Shown in pieces: positions 8,408-16,232 of a stretch of DNA of 64,000 nt (its first letter is position 1; each line of letters begins with the position of its first letter). The stretch spans positions 1 to 64,000 of the forward strand of contig NZ_JAUJZH010000003.1 of the NCBI RefSeq assembly GCF_030486595.1. The letters run 5' to 3'. A program made the position numbers and the translations under genes. The notes under the pieces were generated by a model. It saw only the letters and a list, made by a program, of their open reading frames with translations, was not told the DNA's origin and did no database searches. This stretch comes from Variovorax ginsengisoli. Lineage in GTDB: Bacteria; Pseudomonadota; Gammaproteobacteria; Burkholderiales; Burkholderiaceae_C.

Positions 8408-9081
8408 GAGAAGACAAGGACATCCGCGTGCTGATCGGCGACGACCACCGCATCGTGCGCGAAGGGCTCAAGCAGGTGCTGGGCGACCTCGCGAACGGGC
8501 CTCCGGAGATGGTGGTGGCGGGCGAGGCGCAGACCGGCGCGGAGGTGCTCGATCGCGTGGCGGCGCTCGGCGGTCCGGAAGGCCTGGACGTGGTGCTGCT
8601 CGACATCGCGCTGCCGGGCCGCGACGGGCTGGACGTGCTGCAGGCCTTGCGCAAGCAGTGGCCCGCGCTCCCGGTGCTGATGCTCAGCACCTACCCCGAG
8701 AAGCAGTATGCGGTGCGCTGCATCAAGCTCGGCGCCGCCGGCTACCTGCACAAGAGCGCCGACCCGGACGACATGGTCGGCGCGGTGCGCAAGGTGGCGG
8801 CCGGCGGCAGGTACGTGTCGCCGGCGACGGCGGAGGCGCTGGCCGCGGCGGTCGGCAGCGCCGCCGGGCAGGGCGCCGATGCGCTCTCGCACCGCGAGCA
8901 CCAGGTCTTCAGGCTGCTCACGGCCGGGCAGACCGTGAGCGAAATCGGTGCGCGGCTCGGCCTGGCGCCCAACACGGTCAGCACCTACCGGGCCCGCATC
9001 CTCGAGAAGACCGGGACCAAGAACGACGTCGAACTCGCGCTGTGCGCAGAGCGCCACGCGAAGGGCGCGCCGGCGGCCTGA
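8404..9081 (+). CDS. NarL/FixJ-type response regulator
   Basis: A 225-residue response regulator. The receiver domain has the acidic pair in IGDDHRIVREGL, the phosphorylated aspartate at about residue 67 (VVLLDIALPGRDG) and the conserved Lys in GYLHKSADPDD. The C-terminal LuxR-type helix-turn-helix runs from ALSHREHQVFRLL to NTVSTYRARILEK. Translation is coupled to the kinase by the 4-base overlap ATGA at 8404-8407. The cyanate transporter gene starts 144 bases downstream in the same direction and is the natural first target to test. The receiver insert LGGPEG between helix 2 and strand 3 is slightly longer than usual. Confidence 0.92.
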   Translation: MREDKDIRVLIGDDHRIVREGLKQVLGDLANGPPEMVVAGEAQTGAEVLDRVAALGGPEGLDVVLLDIALPGRDGLDVLQALRKQWPALPVLMLSTYPEKQYAVRCIKLGAAGYLHKSADPDDMVGAVRKVAAGGRYVSPATAEALAAAVGSAAGQGADALSHREHQVFRLLTAGQTVSEIGARLGLAPNTVSTYRARILEKTGTKNDVELALCAERHAKGAPAA

Positions 9082-9104
9082 AGAAGAGCGGCGCAGGCCT
9101 GCCG

Positions 9105-9127
9105 TGTAGTGCTGCCCCTACAGGGCA
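9105..9127. promoter_or_regulatory. Overlapping inverted repeats upstream of the cyanate operon
   Basis: Two short dyads overlap about 100 bases before the substrate-binding protein gene: tgtag (9105-9109) with ctaca (9118-9122), and tgccc (9113-9117) with gggca (9123-9127). Their position just after the response-regulator gene fits an operator for the NarL-type regulator. They are too short to rule out chance, and the NarL heptamer consensus is not clearly present. Confidence 0.25.
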
Positions 9128-9225
9128 TCGACCGGGGCCCCGCGATCTGGCATGGCGACGCCTGCAGGCGGGCCAACCGGCCCGGCAATTGCATCGTGCC
9201 TCTCATCTTTTCAACGAGGTGCACC

Positions 9226-10590
9226 ATGTCCAGACTGCCTGAAGCCCCGGCCAGCGACCCCTTCGACGCCGACCGCCCGCTCGCGATGCGCTGTGCCTGC
9301 GGCCGCGACCATGCGCCCGGTGCGCATGTCGGTGCGATCGAGGACGCGAACGCCAAGCTCGAGGCCAGCCTGGTGAAGGCGCTGTTTCCGGTCGACAGCG
9401 TGCGCCGCGGCTTCCTTCGCGCGGTCGGCGCCAATACCGCGCGCGCCGCGATCCTGTCCGTATTGCCGCTCGGCGCGCTGCAGGCGATGGCGCAGGACAA
9501 GGGGCCGCTCGAGAAGAAGGACCTGAAGATCGGCTTCATCCCGATCACCTGCGCGACGCCGCTGATCATGGCGCACCCGCTGGGCTTCTATCAGAAGCAG
9601 GGGCTCAACGTAGAGGTCGTTAAGACCGCAGGCTGGGCGCTGATCCGCGACAAGATGCTCAACAAGGAATACGACGCCACGCATTTCCTGTCGCCGATGC
9701 CGCTCGCGATCTCGATGGGCGCCGGCGCCAATGCGACGCCGATGAACGTGGCCGCGATCCAGAACACCAACGGCCAGGCGATCACGCTGGCCAACAAGCA
9801 CAAGGACAAGCGCGATCCGAAGCTGTGGAAGGGCTTCAAGTTCGCGGTGCCCTTCGAGTACAGCATGCACAACTTCCTCTTGCGCTACTACGTGGCGGAA
9901 GCGGGCCTCAACCCCGACACCGACATCCAGATCCGCGTCGTGCCACCGGCCGAGATGGTGGCCAACCTGCGGGCCGGCAACATCGACGGCTACCTCGGGC
10001 CCGATCCGTTCAACCAGCGCGCGGTGTTCGAGGAAGTCGGCTTCATCCACATCCTGACCAAGGAGATCTGGAACGGCCATCCGTGCTGCGCCTTCGGCAC
10101 CTCGAGCGCCTTCATCCAGCAGAATCCGAACACGTTCGCGGCGCTCACGCGCGCCGTGCTGACCGCCTCGGCGATGGCGCGCGAGGCCAAGAACCGCGAG
10201 CTGATCGCCAAGGTGATCGCGCCGGCGCAGTACCTGAACCAGCCCGAGACCGTGCTGACCCAGGTGCTGACCGGCCGCTTCGCCGACGGCCTGGGCAACA
10301 TCCGAACGGTGCCCGACCGGATCGACTTCGACCCGATCCCCTGGCAGTCGATGGCGGTCTGGATGCTGACGCAGATGAAGCGCTGGGGCTACGTCAAGGG
10401 CGAGGTCGACTACAAGCAGCTGGCCGAAAAGGTGTTCCTGATCACCGATGCCAGGAAGCGCATGAGGGAGCTCGGCCAGACGCCGCCCGAGGGGGCGTAC
10501 CCGAAGTTCACGATCATGGGGCGCGTGTTCGATCCGGCGAAGCCGGACGAGTACGCGCGCAGCTTCGCGATCAGCAAGCTGGCCGGCTGA
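9226..10590 (+). CDS. cynA: Cyanate/nitrate ABC transporter substrate-binding protein (NrtA/CynA family)
   Basis: A 454-residue NrtA-type solute-binding protein for small anions. Homology starts at KDLKIGFIPITCATPLIMAHPLGFYQKQGL and includes the WNGHPCCAFGTSSAF segment. About 85 residues precede it. The first part holds a cysteine pair (MRCACGRDHAPGAHVG). A twin-arginine-like signal (VRRGFLRAVG, about residues 58-67, then a hydrophobic stretch ending LQAMAQ) follows, so export would be by the Tat route after an unusually long n-region. ATG 9226 has a cgagg site 6 bases upstream. A position in front of permease, ATPase and cyanase makes cyanate the probable ligand; nitrate or nitrite cannot be excluded. 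Confidence 0.88.
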   Translation: MSRLPEAPASDPFDADRPLAMRCACGRDHAPGAHVGAIEDANAKLEASLVKALFPVDSVRRGFLRAVGANTARAAILSVLPLGALQAMAQDKGPLEKKDLKIGFIPITCATPLIMAHPLGFYQKQGLNVEVVKTAGWALIRDKMLNKEYDATHFLSPMPLAISMGAGANATPMNVAAIQNTNGQAITLANKHKDKRDPKLWKGFKFAVPFEYSMHNFLLRYYVAEAGLNPDTDIQIRVVPPAEMVANLRAGNIDGYLGPDPFNQRAVFEEVGFIHILTKEIWNGHPCCAFGTSSAFIQQNPNTFAALTRAVLTASAMAREAKNRELIAKVIAPAQYLNQPETVLTQVLTGRFADGLGNIRTVPDRIDFDPIPWQSMAVWMLTQMKRWGYVKGEVDYKQLAEKVFLITDARKRMRELGQTPPEGAYPKFTIMGRVFDPAKPDEYARSFAISKLAG

Positions 10591-10595
10591 ACGGC

Positions 10596-11456
10596 ATGAA
10601 GAAGTCGCTGCGGCTCAGGTCCGCGCTGCTGTCGCTGGCGCTGTTCCTGGCCTTCCTCGCGGTCTGGCAGGTGGCGACCCAGACGCCGGGCGCGGCGGCC
10701 TCGCAGGCCGGCATGACGGCCGAGCAGATCGAGTACCAGAAGATGCTCGGCAAGGACCCGGGCCAGGTGAAGGCGGCCGGCTTTCCGACGCCGGCCGAGA
10801 TCGGCGCGACCGCATGGAAGCACCTGTCGAACCCGTTCTACGACAACGGCCCGAACGACAAGGGCATCGCGATCCAGCTCGCCTGGTCGCTGGGCCGCGT
10901 GGCGCTCGGCTTCCTGCTGGCCTGCCTGGTCGCGGTGCCGCTGGGTTTCGTGATCGGCATGTCGCCGCTGCTGCAGAAGGCCTTCGACCCCTTCATCCAG
11001 GTGCTGAAGCCGATCTCGCCGCTGGCCTGGATGCCGCTCGCGCTCTACACGATCAAGGATTCGTCCACCAGCGGCATCTTCGTGATCTTCATCTGCTCGG
11101 TGTGGCCGATGCTGCTCAACACCGCCTTCGGCGTCGCCTCGGTCAAGCGCGAATGGCTCGCCGTGGCCAGCACGCTCGAGGTGAAGCCGCTGCGGCGCGC
11201 CTTCCGCGTGATCCTGCCGGCGGCGGCGCCGACGATCCTGACCGGCATGCGGATCAGCATGGGCATCGCCTGGCTGGTGATCGTGGCCGCCGAGATGCTG
11301 GTCGGCGGCACCGGCATCGGCTACTTCGTCTGGAACGAATGGAACAACCTGTCGCTCACCAACGTGATCTTCGCGATCCTCGTGATCGGTGTCGTCGGCA
11401 TGCTGCTCGACATGGCCTTCGCCGGTCTGCAGAGGAAGGTGACCTATGTGGAGTGA
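10596..11456 (+). CDS. cynB: Cyanate/nitrate ABC transporter permease
   Basis: A 286-residue inner-membrane permease of the NrtB/SsuC/TauC type with about six helices. It has one N-terminal helix, a periplasmic loop of about 80 residues and five more helices. The EAA-type cytosolic loop that docks on the ATPase is visible as EWLAVASTLEVKPLRRAFRVILPAAAPTILTGMRI. It starts 5 bases after the binding-protein stop and overlaps the ATPase gene start, which supports one transcript. It passes the bound anion into the cytosol, where cyanase acts. Confidence 0.92.
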   Translation: MKKSLRLRSALLSLALFLAFLAVWQVATQTPGAAASQAGMTAEQIEYQKMLGKDPGQVKAAGFPTPAEIGATAWKHLSNPFYDNGPNDKGIAIQLAWSLGRVALGFLLACLVAVPLGFVIGMSPLLQKAFDPFIQVLKPISPLAWMPLALYTIKDSSTSGIFVIFICSVWPMLLNTAFGVASVKREWLAVASTLEVKPLRRAFRVILPAAAPTILTGMRISMGIAWLVIVAAEMLVGGTGIGYFVWNEWNNLSLTNVIFAILVIGVVGMLLDMAFAGLQRKVTYVE

Positions 11457-12294
11457 CCAGGGGATCGCCATGAATCCAGCCATCGCCGTGCCTGCCGCCG
11501 GCAGCGCCTTCCTGCGCATCGAGGGGCTCTCGAAGTCCTTCGTGCCGGGCCAGCCGGTGTTCGCGGATGTCGGCTTCACGATCGAGCGCGGCGAGTTCGT
11601 CTGCATCATCGGCCACTCGGGCTGCGGCAAGACGACCATCCTCAACGTGCTGGCCGGGCTGGATGCGGCGACCGGCGGCCATGTGTTCATGGACGGCCGC
11701 GAGCTCGCGGGGCCCAGCCTGGAACGCGGCGTGGTGTTCCAGAGCCACGCGCTGATGCCCTGGCTCACGGTGCGGCGCAACATCGCGTTCGCGGTGCAGT
11801 CGCGCTGGCCGGAATGGACGGCCGCCAAGGTCGACGAGCAGGTGCGCAGGTTCGTCTCGCTGGTCGGCCTCGACGGCGCGATCGACAAGAAGCCCTCGCA
11901 GCTCTCGGGCGGCATGAAGCAGCGCGTGGGCATCGCGCGGGCCTTCTCGATCCAGCCCAAGATGCTGCTGCTCGACGAGCCCTTCGGCGCGCTGGATGCG
12001 CTCACGCGCGGCACCATCCAGGACGAGCTGATGGCGATCGTGCGCCAGACCCGGCAGACGGTCTTCATGATCACGCACGATGTCGACGAGGCGATCCTGC
12101 TGGCCGACCGCATCCTGCTGATGCGCAACGGCAGCGAGACCGCGGCGGGCTACCGGCCCGGCAACATCGCCGAGACCGTGGTCAACCCGCTGCCGCGCGA
12201 GCGCACGCGTGCCGGGCTCCACCACCTCGATGGCTACTACGCGCTGCGCAACCACATCGTCGACTTTCTTGTCACGCGCGCCAGGGCGGCCTGA
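11446..12294 (+). CDS. cynD: Cyanate/nitrate ABC transporter ATP-binding protein
   Basis: A 282-residue ABC ATPase. Walker A is GHSGCGKTT, the Q-loop is VVFQSHALMPW, the signature is LSGGMKQRVGIARA, Walker B is MLLLDEPFGALDA and the H-loop is FMITHDVDEA. The C-terminal tail (NPLPRERTR, HHLDGYYALRNHIVDFL) is typical of NrtD/CynD. The ATG at 11446 overlaps the permease end by 11 bases and has a strong aggaagg site. The ATG at 11470 is an alternative that would remove 8 residues. It energises uptake by the preceding two components. Confidence 0.93.
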   Translation: MWSDQGIAMNPAIAVPAAGSAFLRIEGLSKSFVPGQPVFADVGFTIERGEFVCIIGHSGCGKTTILNVLAGLDAATGGHVFMDGRELAGPSLERGVVFQSHALMPWLTVRRNIAFAVQSRWPEWTAAKVDEQVRRFVSLVGLDGAIDKKPSQLSGGMKQRVGIARAFSIQPKMLLLDEPFGALDALTRGTIQDELMAIVRQTRQTVFMITHDVDEAILLADRILLMRNGSETAAGYRPGNIAETVVNPLPRERTRAGLHHLDGYYALRNHIVDFLVTRARAA

Positions 12295-12331
12295 CTTTTC
12301 CCATTCATCACAACCAACAGGAGCATTCGAA

Positions 12332-12775
12332 ATGAACCGCAACGACGTCACCGAGAAGATCATCACCGTGAAAGTGGCCAAGGGCATCCAGTGGGCCGAC
12401 GTGGCGAAGAAGGTCGGCTTGTCGAAGGAGTGGACCACCGCCGCCTGCCTCGGCCAGATGACGCTCGACGCCGCCCAGGCCAAGGTGATCGGCAAGATCT
12501 TCGGGCTCACGGACGAGGAGCAGAAGTGGCTGCAGGTGGTGCCGTACAAGGGCTCGCTGCCGACCCCGGTGCCGACCGACCCGCTGATCTACCGCTGGTA
12601 CGAGGTGGTGAGCGTCTACGGCACGACGATCAAGGAACTGATCCACGAGGAGTTCGGCGACGGCATCATGAGCGCGATCGACTTCAGCATGGACATCCAG
12701 CGCCAGGCCGACCCCAAGGGCGACCGCGTGAACGTGGTGCTGTCGGGCAAGTTCCTGCCGTACAAGACCTACTGA
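12332..12775 (+). CDS. cynS: Cyanase (cyanate hydratase)
   Basis: A 147-residue cyanase that converts cyanate plus bicarbonate to carbamate, which breaks down to ammonia and CO2. The catalytic triad aligns exactly with the E. coli spacing: Arg88 and Glu91 in IYRWYEVVS, and Ser114 in GIMSAIDFSM. The N-terminal helical half forms the decamer arm and the C-terminal half the active-site interface. The start at 12332 is preceded by caggag. As last gene of the transporter operon it supports cyanate as a transported substrate and gives the cell both nitrogen from cyanate and detoxification. Confidence 0.97.
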   Translation: MNRNDVTEKIITVKVAKGIQWADVAKKVGLSKEWTTAACLGQMTLDAAQAKVIGKIFGLTDEEQKWLQVVPYKGSLPTPVPTDPLIYRWYEVVSVYGTTIKELIHEEFGDGIMSAIDFSMDIQRQADPKGDRVNVVLSGKFLPYKTY

Positions 12776-12817
12776 TCGGGCAGCCGCCAGCAGACTTGCA
12801 GGCATCGGCGCAGAATC

Positions 12818-12838
12818 CCTCGTCCAACATCGACGAGG
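12818..12838 (+). promoter_or_regulatory. Stem-loop covering the ribosome-binding site of the reductase gene
   Basis: A perfect 7-bp stem (cctcgtc 12818-12824, gacgagg 12832-12838) with a 7-base loop lies between cynS and the ketopantoate-reductase-like gene. Its right arm contains the gagg of the ribosome-binding site gacgaggaaag, which ends 5-8 bases before the ATG at 12847. It could dampen translation or act as a weak terminator-like structure, but no T tract follows. Confidence 0.4.
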
Positions 12839-12846
12839 AAAGATTC

Positions 12847-13782
12847 ATGCGGATCCTGGTAGTGGGCGCGGGTGCGCTCGGCGGGTATTTCGGCGGCCGG
12901 CTGCTCGAGGCAGGCAAGGATGTCACCTTCCTGCTGCGCCCGCGAAGGGCGGCGCAACTCGCGAAGACCGGCCTGGTGATCAAGAGCCCGAAGGGCGACC
13001 TGGCGCTGCCGGCGCCGCCTTCGGTGCAGGCCGATGGCATCGAAGGCCCCTTCGATGTCGTCGTGGTCGGCTGCAAGGCCTACGACCTGGCAGAGACGAT
13101 GACATCGTTCGCGCCCGCGGTCGGACCCGAGACGGCCATTCTTCCCTTGCTGAACGGCATGCGCCATCTGGACGAACTCGGCAATCGCTTCGGCGCCGAG
13201 CGCGTGCTCGGCGGACTGTGCATGATCTCGGCGTCCCTGGACGACGAGGGCACGGTGCTGCATCACAACGACATGCACGGCCTGACCTACGGCGAATTGA
13301 ACGGCGAACGCTCGGTCCGCGTGCAGGCCCTCGAGCGCGCCTTTGCCGGCGCGAACTTCGATGCCCGCGCCTCCGGCAACATCCTGCAGGACATGTGGGA
13401 GAAGTGGATGTTCATCGCCTCGGCCGCCAGCATGACCTGCCTGATGCGCGGCACCGTCGGCGACATCGTGCAAAGCGGCGGCACCGATGTCGCGGACGCC
13501 ATGGTGGACGAGTGCGCCGCGATCCTGGCCCACAACGGCTTTGCGCCGCGACCGGATTCGCTGGCACGCGCGCATGCGATGCTGAAGGTCAAGGGTTCCT
13601 CGATGACGGCGTCGATGTTCAAGGACATCGAACGCGGTGCCGCGATCGAAGCCGATCACATCGTGGGCGACTTGTTGCGCCGCAGGGCCGACGGCGGCGA
13701 ACGGGTCACGCCGCTGCGGATCGCCTGCGCTCACTTGCTGGCCTACGAGGCCCGGCGAGCGCGGGAAGCGAACCGCGGCTGA
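12847..13782 (+). CDS. 2-dehydropantoate 2-reductase family protein (ketopantoate reductase-like)
   Basis: A 311-residue NADPH-dependent reductase. The N-terminal Rossmann motif GAGALGGYFGGRL is followed by VVVGCKAYDL, LPLLNGMRHLD and a C-terminal helical domain with WEKWMFIASAASMTCLMRG, KGSSMTASMFKDIERG and EADHIVGDL. The lysine of WEKW and the Glu/Asp of IEADH occupy the positions of the known catalytic and substrate residues. PanE makes pantoate for coenzyme A, but bacteria often carry several paralogues, so the exact substrate is open. It is 71 bases downstream of cynS and may be read through from that operon. A hairpin lies over its ribosome-binding site. Confidence 0.85.
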   Translation: MRILVVGAGALGGYFGGRLLEAGKDVTFLLRPRRAAQLAKTGLVIKSPKGDLALPAPPSVQADGIEGPFDVVVVGCKAYDLAETMTSFAPAVGPETAILPLLNGMRHLDELGNRFGAERVLGGLCMISASLDDEGTVLHHNDMHGLTYGELNGERSVRVQALERAFAGANFDARASGNILQDMWEKWMFIASAASMTCLMRGTVGDIVQSGGTDVADAMVDECAAILAHNGFAPRPDSLARAHAMLKVKGSSMTASMFKDIERGAAIEADHIVGDLLRRRADGGERVTPLRIACAHLLAYEARRAREANRG

Positions 13783-13786
13783 TCGG

Positions 13787-13903
13787 CTACTTCAGCCTGC
13801 AGAAGGGCCAGCCCTCGATACCGGCCCAGATGCAGGCCCGAATCCATGCGACCACGATCTGCGGGTCCTGGGCTTGCGGCACGGTTGTCATCTTGATCAG
13901 CAT
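13787..13903 (-). CDS. Possible 38-residue microprotein, function unknown
   Basis: A short open frame not assigned to any known family. It begins MLIKMTTVPQ and ends GWPFCRLK. A canonical GGAGG sits 6 bases before the ATG at 13903, and an in-frame GTG directly precedes it. The middle (IVVAWIRACIWAGIEGW) is hydrophobic and tryptophan rich with two cysteines in the whole peptide. It converges with the reductase gene, 4 bases between stop codons. It fills much of an otherwise empty 302-base gap. It may be a real small protein or the remnant of a longer gene; the spaced ribosome-binding site is the main support. Confidence 0.35.
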   Translation of the reverse strand: MLIKMTTVPQAQDPQIVVAWIRACIWAGIEGWPFCRLK

Positions 13904-14051
13904 CACGGCCTCCGTAGCGGTGTGGAGCGAACTCCCATGTGTAGAGGTATAGCGCCGGCGAGGCGACGGCGGCAGCAGTCGCCAGCCTGAGAGGGCGTGG
14001 GCCGCGGCGCGGGCCGGCTGTACGCCGTTTGTCGGTTGCGTGCAGTCGGTT

Positions 14052-14073
14052 GCGTCCGACAGGCGTCGGACGC
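14052..14073 (-). terminator. Strong hairpin downstream of pbpC
   Basis: A perfect 9-bp stem (gcgtccgac / gtcggacgc) with a 4-base loop aggc lies 12 bases beyond the pbpC stop. No run of T follows on the minus strand, so it may be a weak intrinsic terminator or a transcript-end stabiliser. The remaining sequence from 13904 to 14051 shows nothing else recognisable. Confidence 0.5.
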
Positions 14074-14084
14074 CTTCGCCTGCC

Positions 14085-16232
14085 TCATCGCCCAGCGTTC
14101 GCCACCACGCCGGCGCCCCGTACCTCGAGCCTGATTTCGTCGGCCATCTGGCCGCGCGCGTCGATCAGCTGCACCCGGTGCCGGCCGGGCCAGGGCAGCC
14201 ACTGTGCGGTGGCGCCGCGTGCCAGGGGCTTGCCGTCGATGCGCCACTGCACGCCGCGGCCCTCGGCCTCGAAGCGCACGCGCTGGCGATCCGGCGGGAT
14301 GTCGGGGTCGAGCGCGAGGATCGTGCCGTCCGCCGGCGCCGTGATGCGCGGCGCCGCCTGCGCCGCCGACGCTTCGGGCGCGATCGCGAACAGCGGCTGC
14401 TCGGTGCCGGCGAGGAACCACTCGCTGCGTGCCGCCTCGAGCGCTTCGCCGAAGCGCACCTGCGCCTGCAGCACGCCGGCCGGCGGTGTCGGCGCCCGGC
14501 TCGGTTCGTTGCGATGCAGGAACGCCATCGTCTGCGCCCAGACCGGCGCGGCCCCGCTGGTGCCGCTCACGTCCCACATCGGTGCGCCACTGGCGTTGCC
14601 GACCCAGACGCCGACCGTGTAGCGCTCGGACCAGCCGATCGCCCAGTTGTCGCGCATGTCCTTGCTGGTGCCGGTCTTCACGGCACTCCAGAAGCGGGTG
14701 CCGAGCACGCTGTCGAGCCCGAAGGTGCGGGCGCGGGCGTTCGGGTCGGCCAGGATGTCGCCGACGATGAAGGCGGCGCGCGGATCGATGGCGACGGCCT
14801 GGCCCCTGGCGGTGGAAGCCGGCCCGGGCAGGTCGCGGGTGTCGCCGAAGCGCCCGCCGTTGGCGAGCGTCCGGTAGGCGTTGGTGAGCGTCAGCAGCGA
14901 GACCTCGGCGCTGCCGAGCGCCAGGCTGTAGCCGTAGTAGTCGCCGCTCTGCGCCAGCGGCAGGCCAGCCGCACGCAGCTGGCGCGCGAAGGCCTCGGGC
15001 GAGACCATCACCAGCGTGCGCACGGCCGGCACGTTGAGCGAGGCCGCGAGCGCGGTGCGCACCGAGACGTAGCCCTTGAACTGGCGGTCGTAGTTCTGCG
15101 GGATGTACAGGCCGCCGGCGGTGTTGATCTGGGCCGACGAGTCGTCCAGCAGCGACGCGGCCGTGAGCCTGCGCTCGGCCAGCGCCTGCGCGTAGAGGAA
15201 GGGCTTGAGGGTCGAGCCCGGCTGCCGTTGCGCGAGCACGCCGTCGACCTCGGCCGCGCGGCTCAGCGTGCCGGACGAACCGACCCACGCCAGCACCTCG
15301 CCGCTGGCGTTGTCGAGCACCACCAGCGCGCCATCTTCGACGCTGCGTCCGCGAAGTTCGCGCAGCTGGCGCTGCAGCGCATCGAGCGCGAAACGCTGCA
15401 GTGGCGCCCGCAGGGTGGTTCGCAGCGGCCCGGCCGGATAACCGGCTTCCTTGAGCGCCCGGCGTGCCAGGTGCGGCGCGACGCCTTCGCTCGGATCGAA
15501 AGCGCGCCGTTGCAGCGCGGCGCTGGCGAACATGTCGAGCGCCGCGCAGTCGGGCTTGTCCGTGGGCTCCATCGCCCGCATCAGCTCGCAGGCCCGCTGC
15601 GCCACCAGCGCGGGCTTGGCGTTGGGCGCACGCACCAGCGCGGCCGCCACCGCCGCCTCGCGGGCGTCGAGTCCGTGCGGCGCCTTGCCGAACAGCGTGC
15701 GCGACAGGGCGTCGATGCCGACGATCTCGCCGCGGAAGGGCACGGTGTTGAGGTAGGCCTCGAGGATCTGGTCCTTGCGCCACTGGCGCTCCAGCTGCTG
15801 GGCGGCGACCGTCTGGCCCAGCTTCTGCGCCAGGCTGCGTCCGCCCCCGGCGCGGTGCAGGTCGTCGTCGAGCAAGCCGGCGAGCTGCATCGTGATCGTC
15901 GATGCGCCGCGGGTGCGGGTGTTCCAGAGGTTGCCCCAGGCGGCCGCCGACACCGCGCGCCAGTCGACGCCGCTGTGCGCGTAGAAGCGCTTGTCCTCGC
16001 TCAGCAGCATCGCGCTGCGCAGGGCCGGCGAGATGTCGGCCAGCGCGATCCAGTCGCCGCGCCGCACGCTGGTGTCGGTGCGCACGCGCTGCAGCAGCAG
16101 GCCGTCGCGGTCCAGCACCGCGCTGTCGGACGGGCGGAAATCGCGCCGGACCTCGTCGAAGGTGGCAAGACCGGCCCAGGCCGGTGCCGCCAGCAGCACG
16201 GCCAGCGCGAGGACGAGTGGTGCGGCCTTCAA
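14085..16232 (-). CDS. pbpC: Penicillin-binding protein 1C (glycosyltransferase/transpeptidase)
   Basis: A 715-residue class A PBP. A signal/anchor sequence (LVLALAVLLAAPAWA) is followed by the GT51 glycosyltransferase with SEDKRFYAHSGVDWRA and GASTITMQLAGLL. The transpeptidase carries the SxxK serine in QPGSTLKPFLYA, SLNVPA as SxN and KTGTSKDMRDNWA as KTG. The C-terminal PBP1C-specific domain runs from about residue 610. The start is TTG at 16232, because the signal peptide begins there and no ATG fits. TTG overlaps the TGA of the deacetylase gene (TTGA), implying coupled translation. In enterobacteria PBP1C is linked to an alpha-2-macroglobulin gene; here one lies 3 kb upstream on the same strand. 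Confidence 0.92.
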   Translation of the reverse strand: MKAAPLVLALAVLLAAPAWAGLATFDEVRRDFRPSDSAVLDRDGLLLQRVRTDTSVRRGDWIALADISPALRSAMLLSEDKRFYAHSGVDWRAVSAAAWGNLWNTRTRGASTITMQLAGLLDDDLHRAGGGRSLAQKLGQTVAAQQLERQWRKDQILEAYLNTVPFRGEIVGIDALSRTLFGKAPHGLDAREAAVAAALVRAPNAKPALVAQRACELMRAMEPTDKPDCAALDMFASAALQRRAFDPSEGVAPHLARRALKEAGYPAGPLRTTLRAPLQRFALDALQRQLRELRGRSVEDGALVVLDNASGEVLAWVGSSGTLSRAAEVDGVLAQRQPGSTLKPFLYAQALAERRLTAASLLDDSSAQINTAGGLYIPQNYDRQFKGYVSVRTALAASLNVPAVRTLVMVSPEAFARQLRAAGLPLAQSGDYYGYSLALGSAEVSLLTLTNAYRTLANGGRFGDTRDLPGPASTARGQAVAIDPRAAFIVGDILADPNARARTFGLDSVLGTRFWSAVKTGTSKDMRDNWAIGWSERYTVGVWVGNASGAPMWDVSGTSGAAPVWAQTMAFLHRNEPSRAPTPPAGVLQAQVRFGEALEAARSEWFLAGTEQPLFAIAPEASAAQAAPRITAPADGTILALDPDIPPDRQRVRFEAEGRGVQWRIDGKPLARGATAQWLPWPGRHRVQLIDARGQMADEIRLEVRGAGVVANAGR

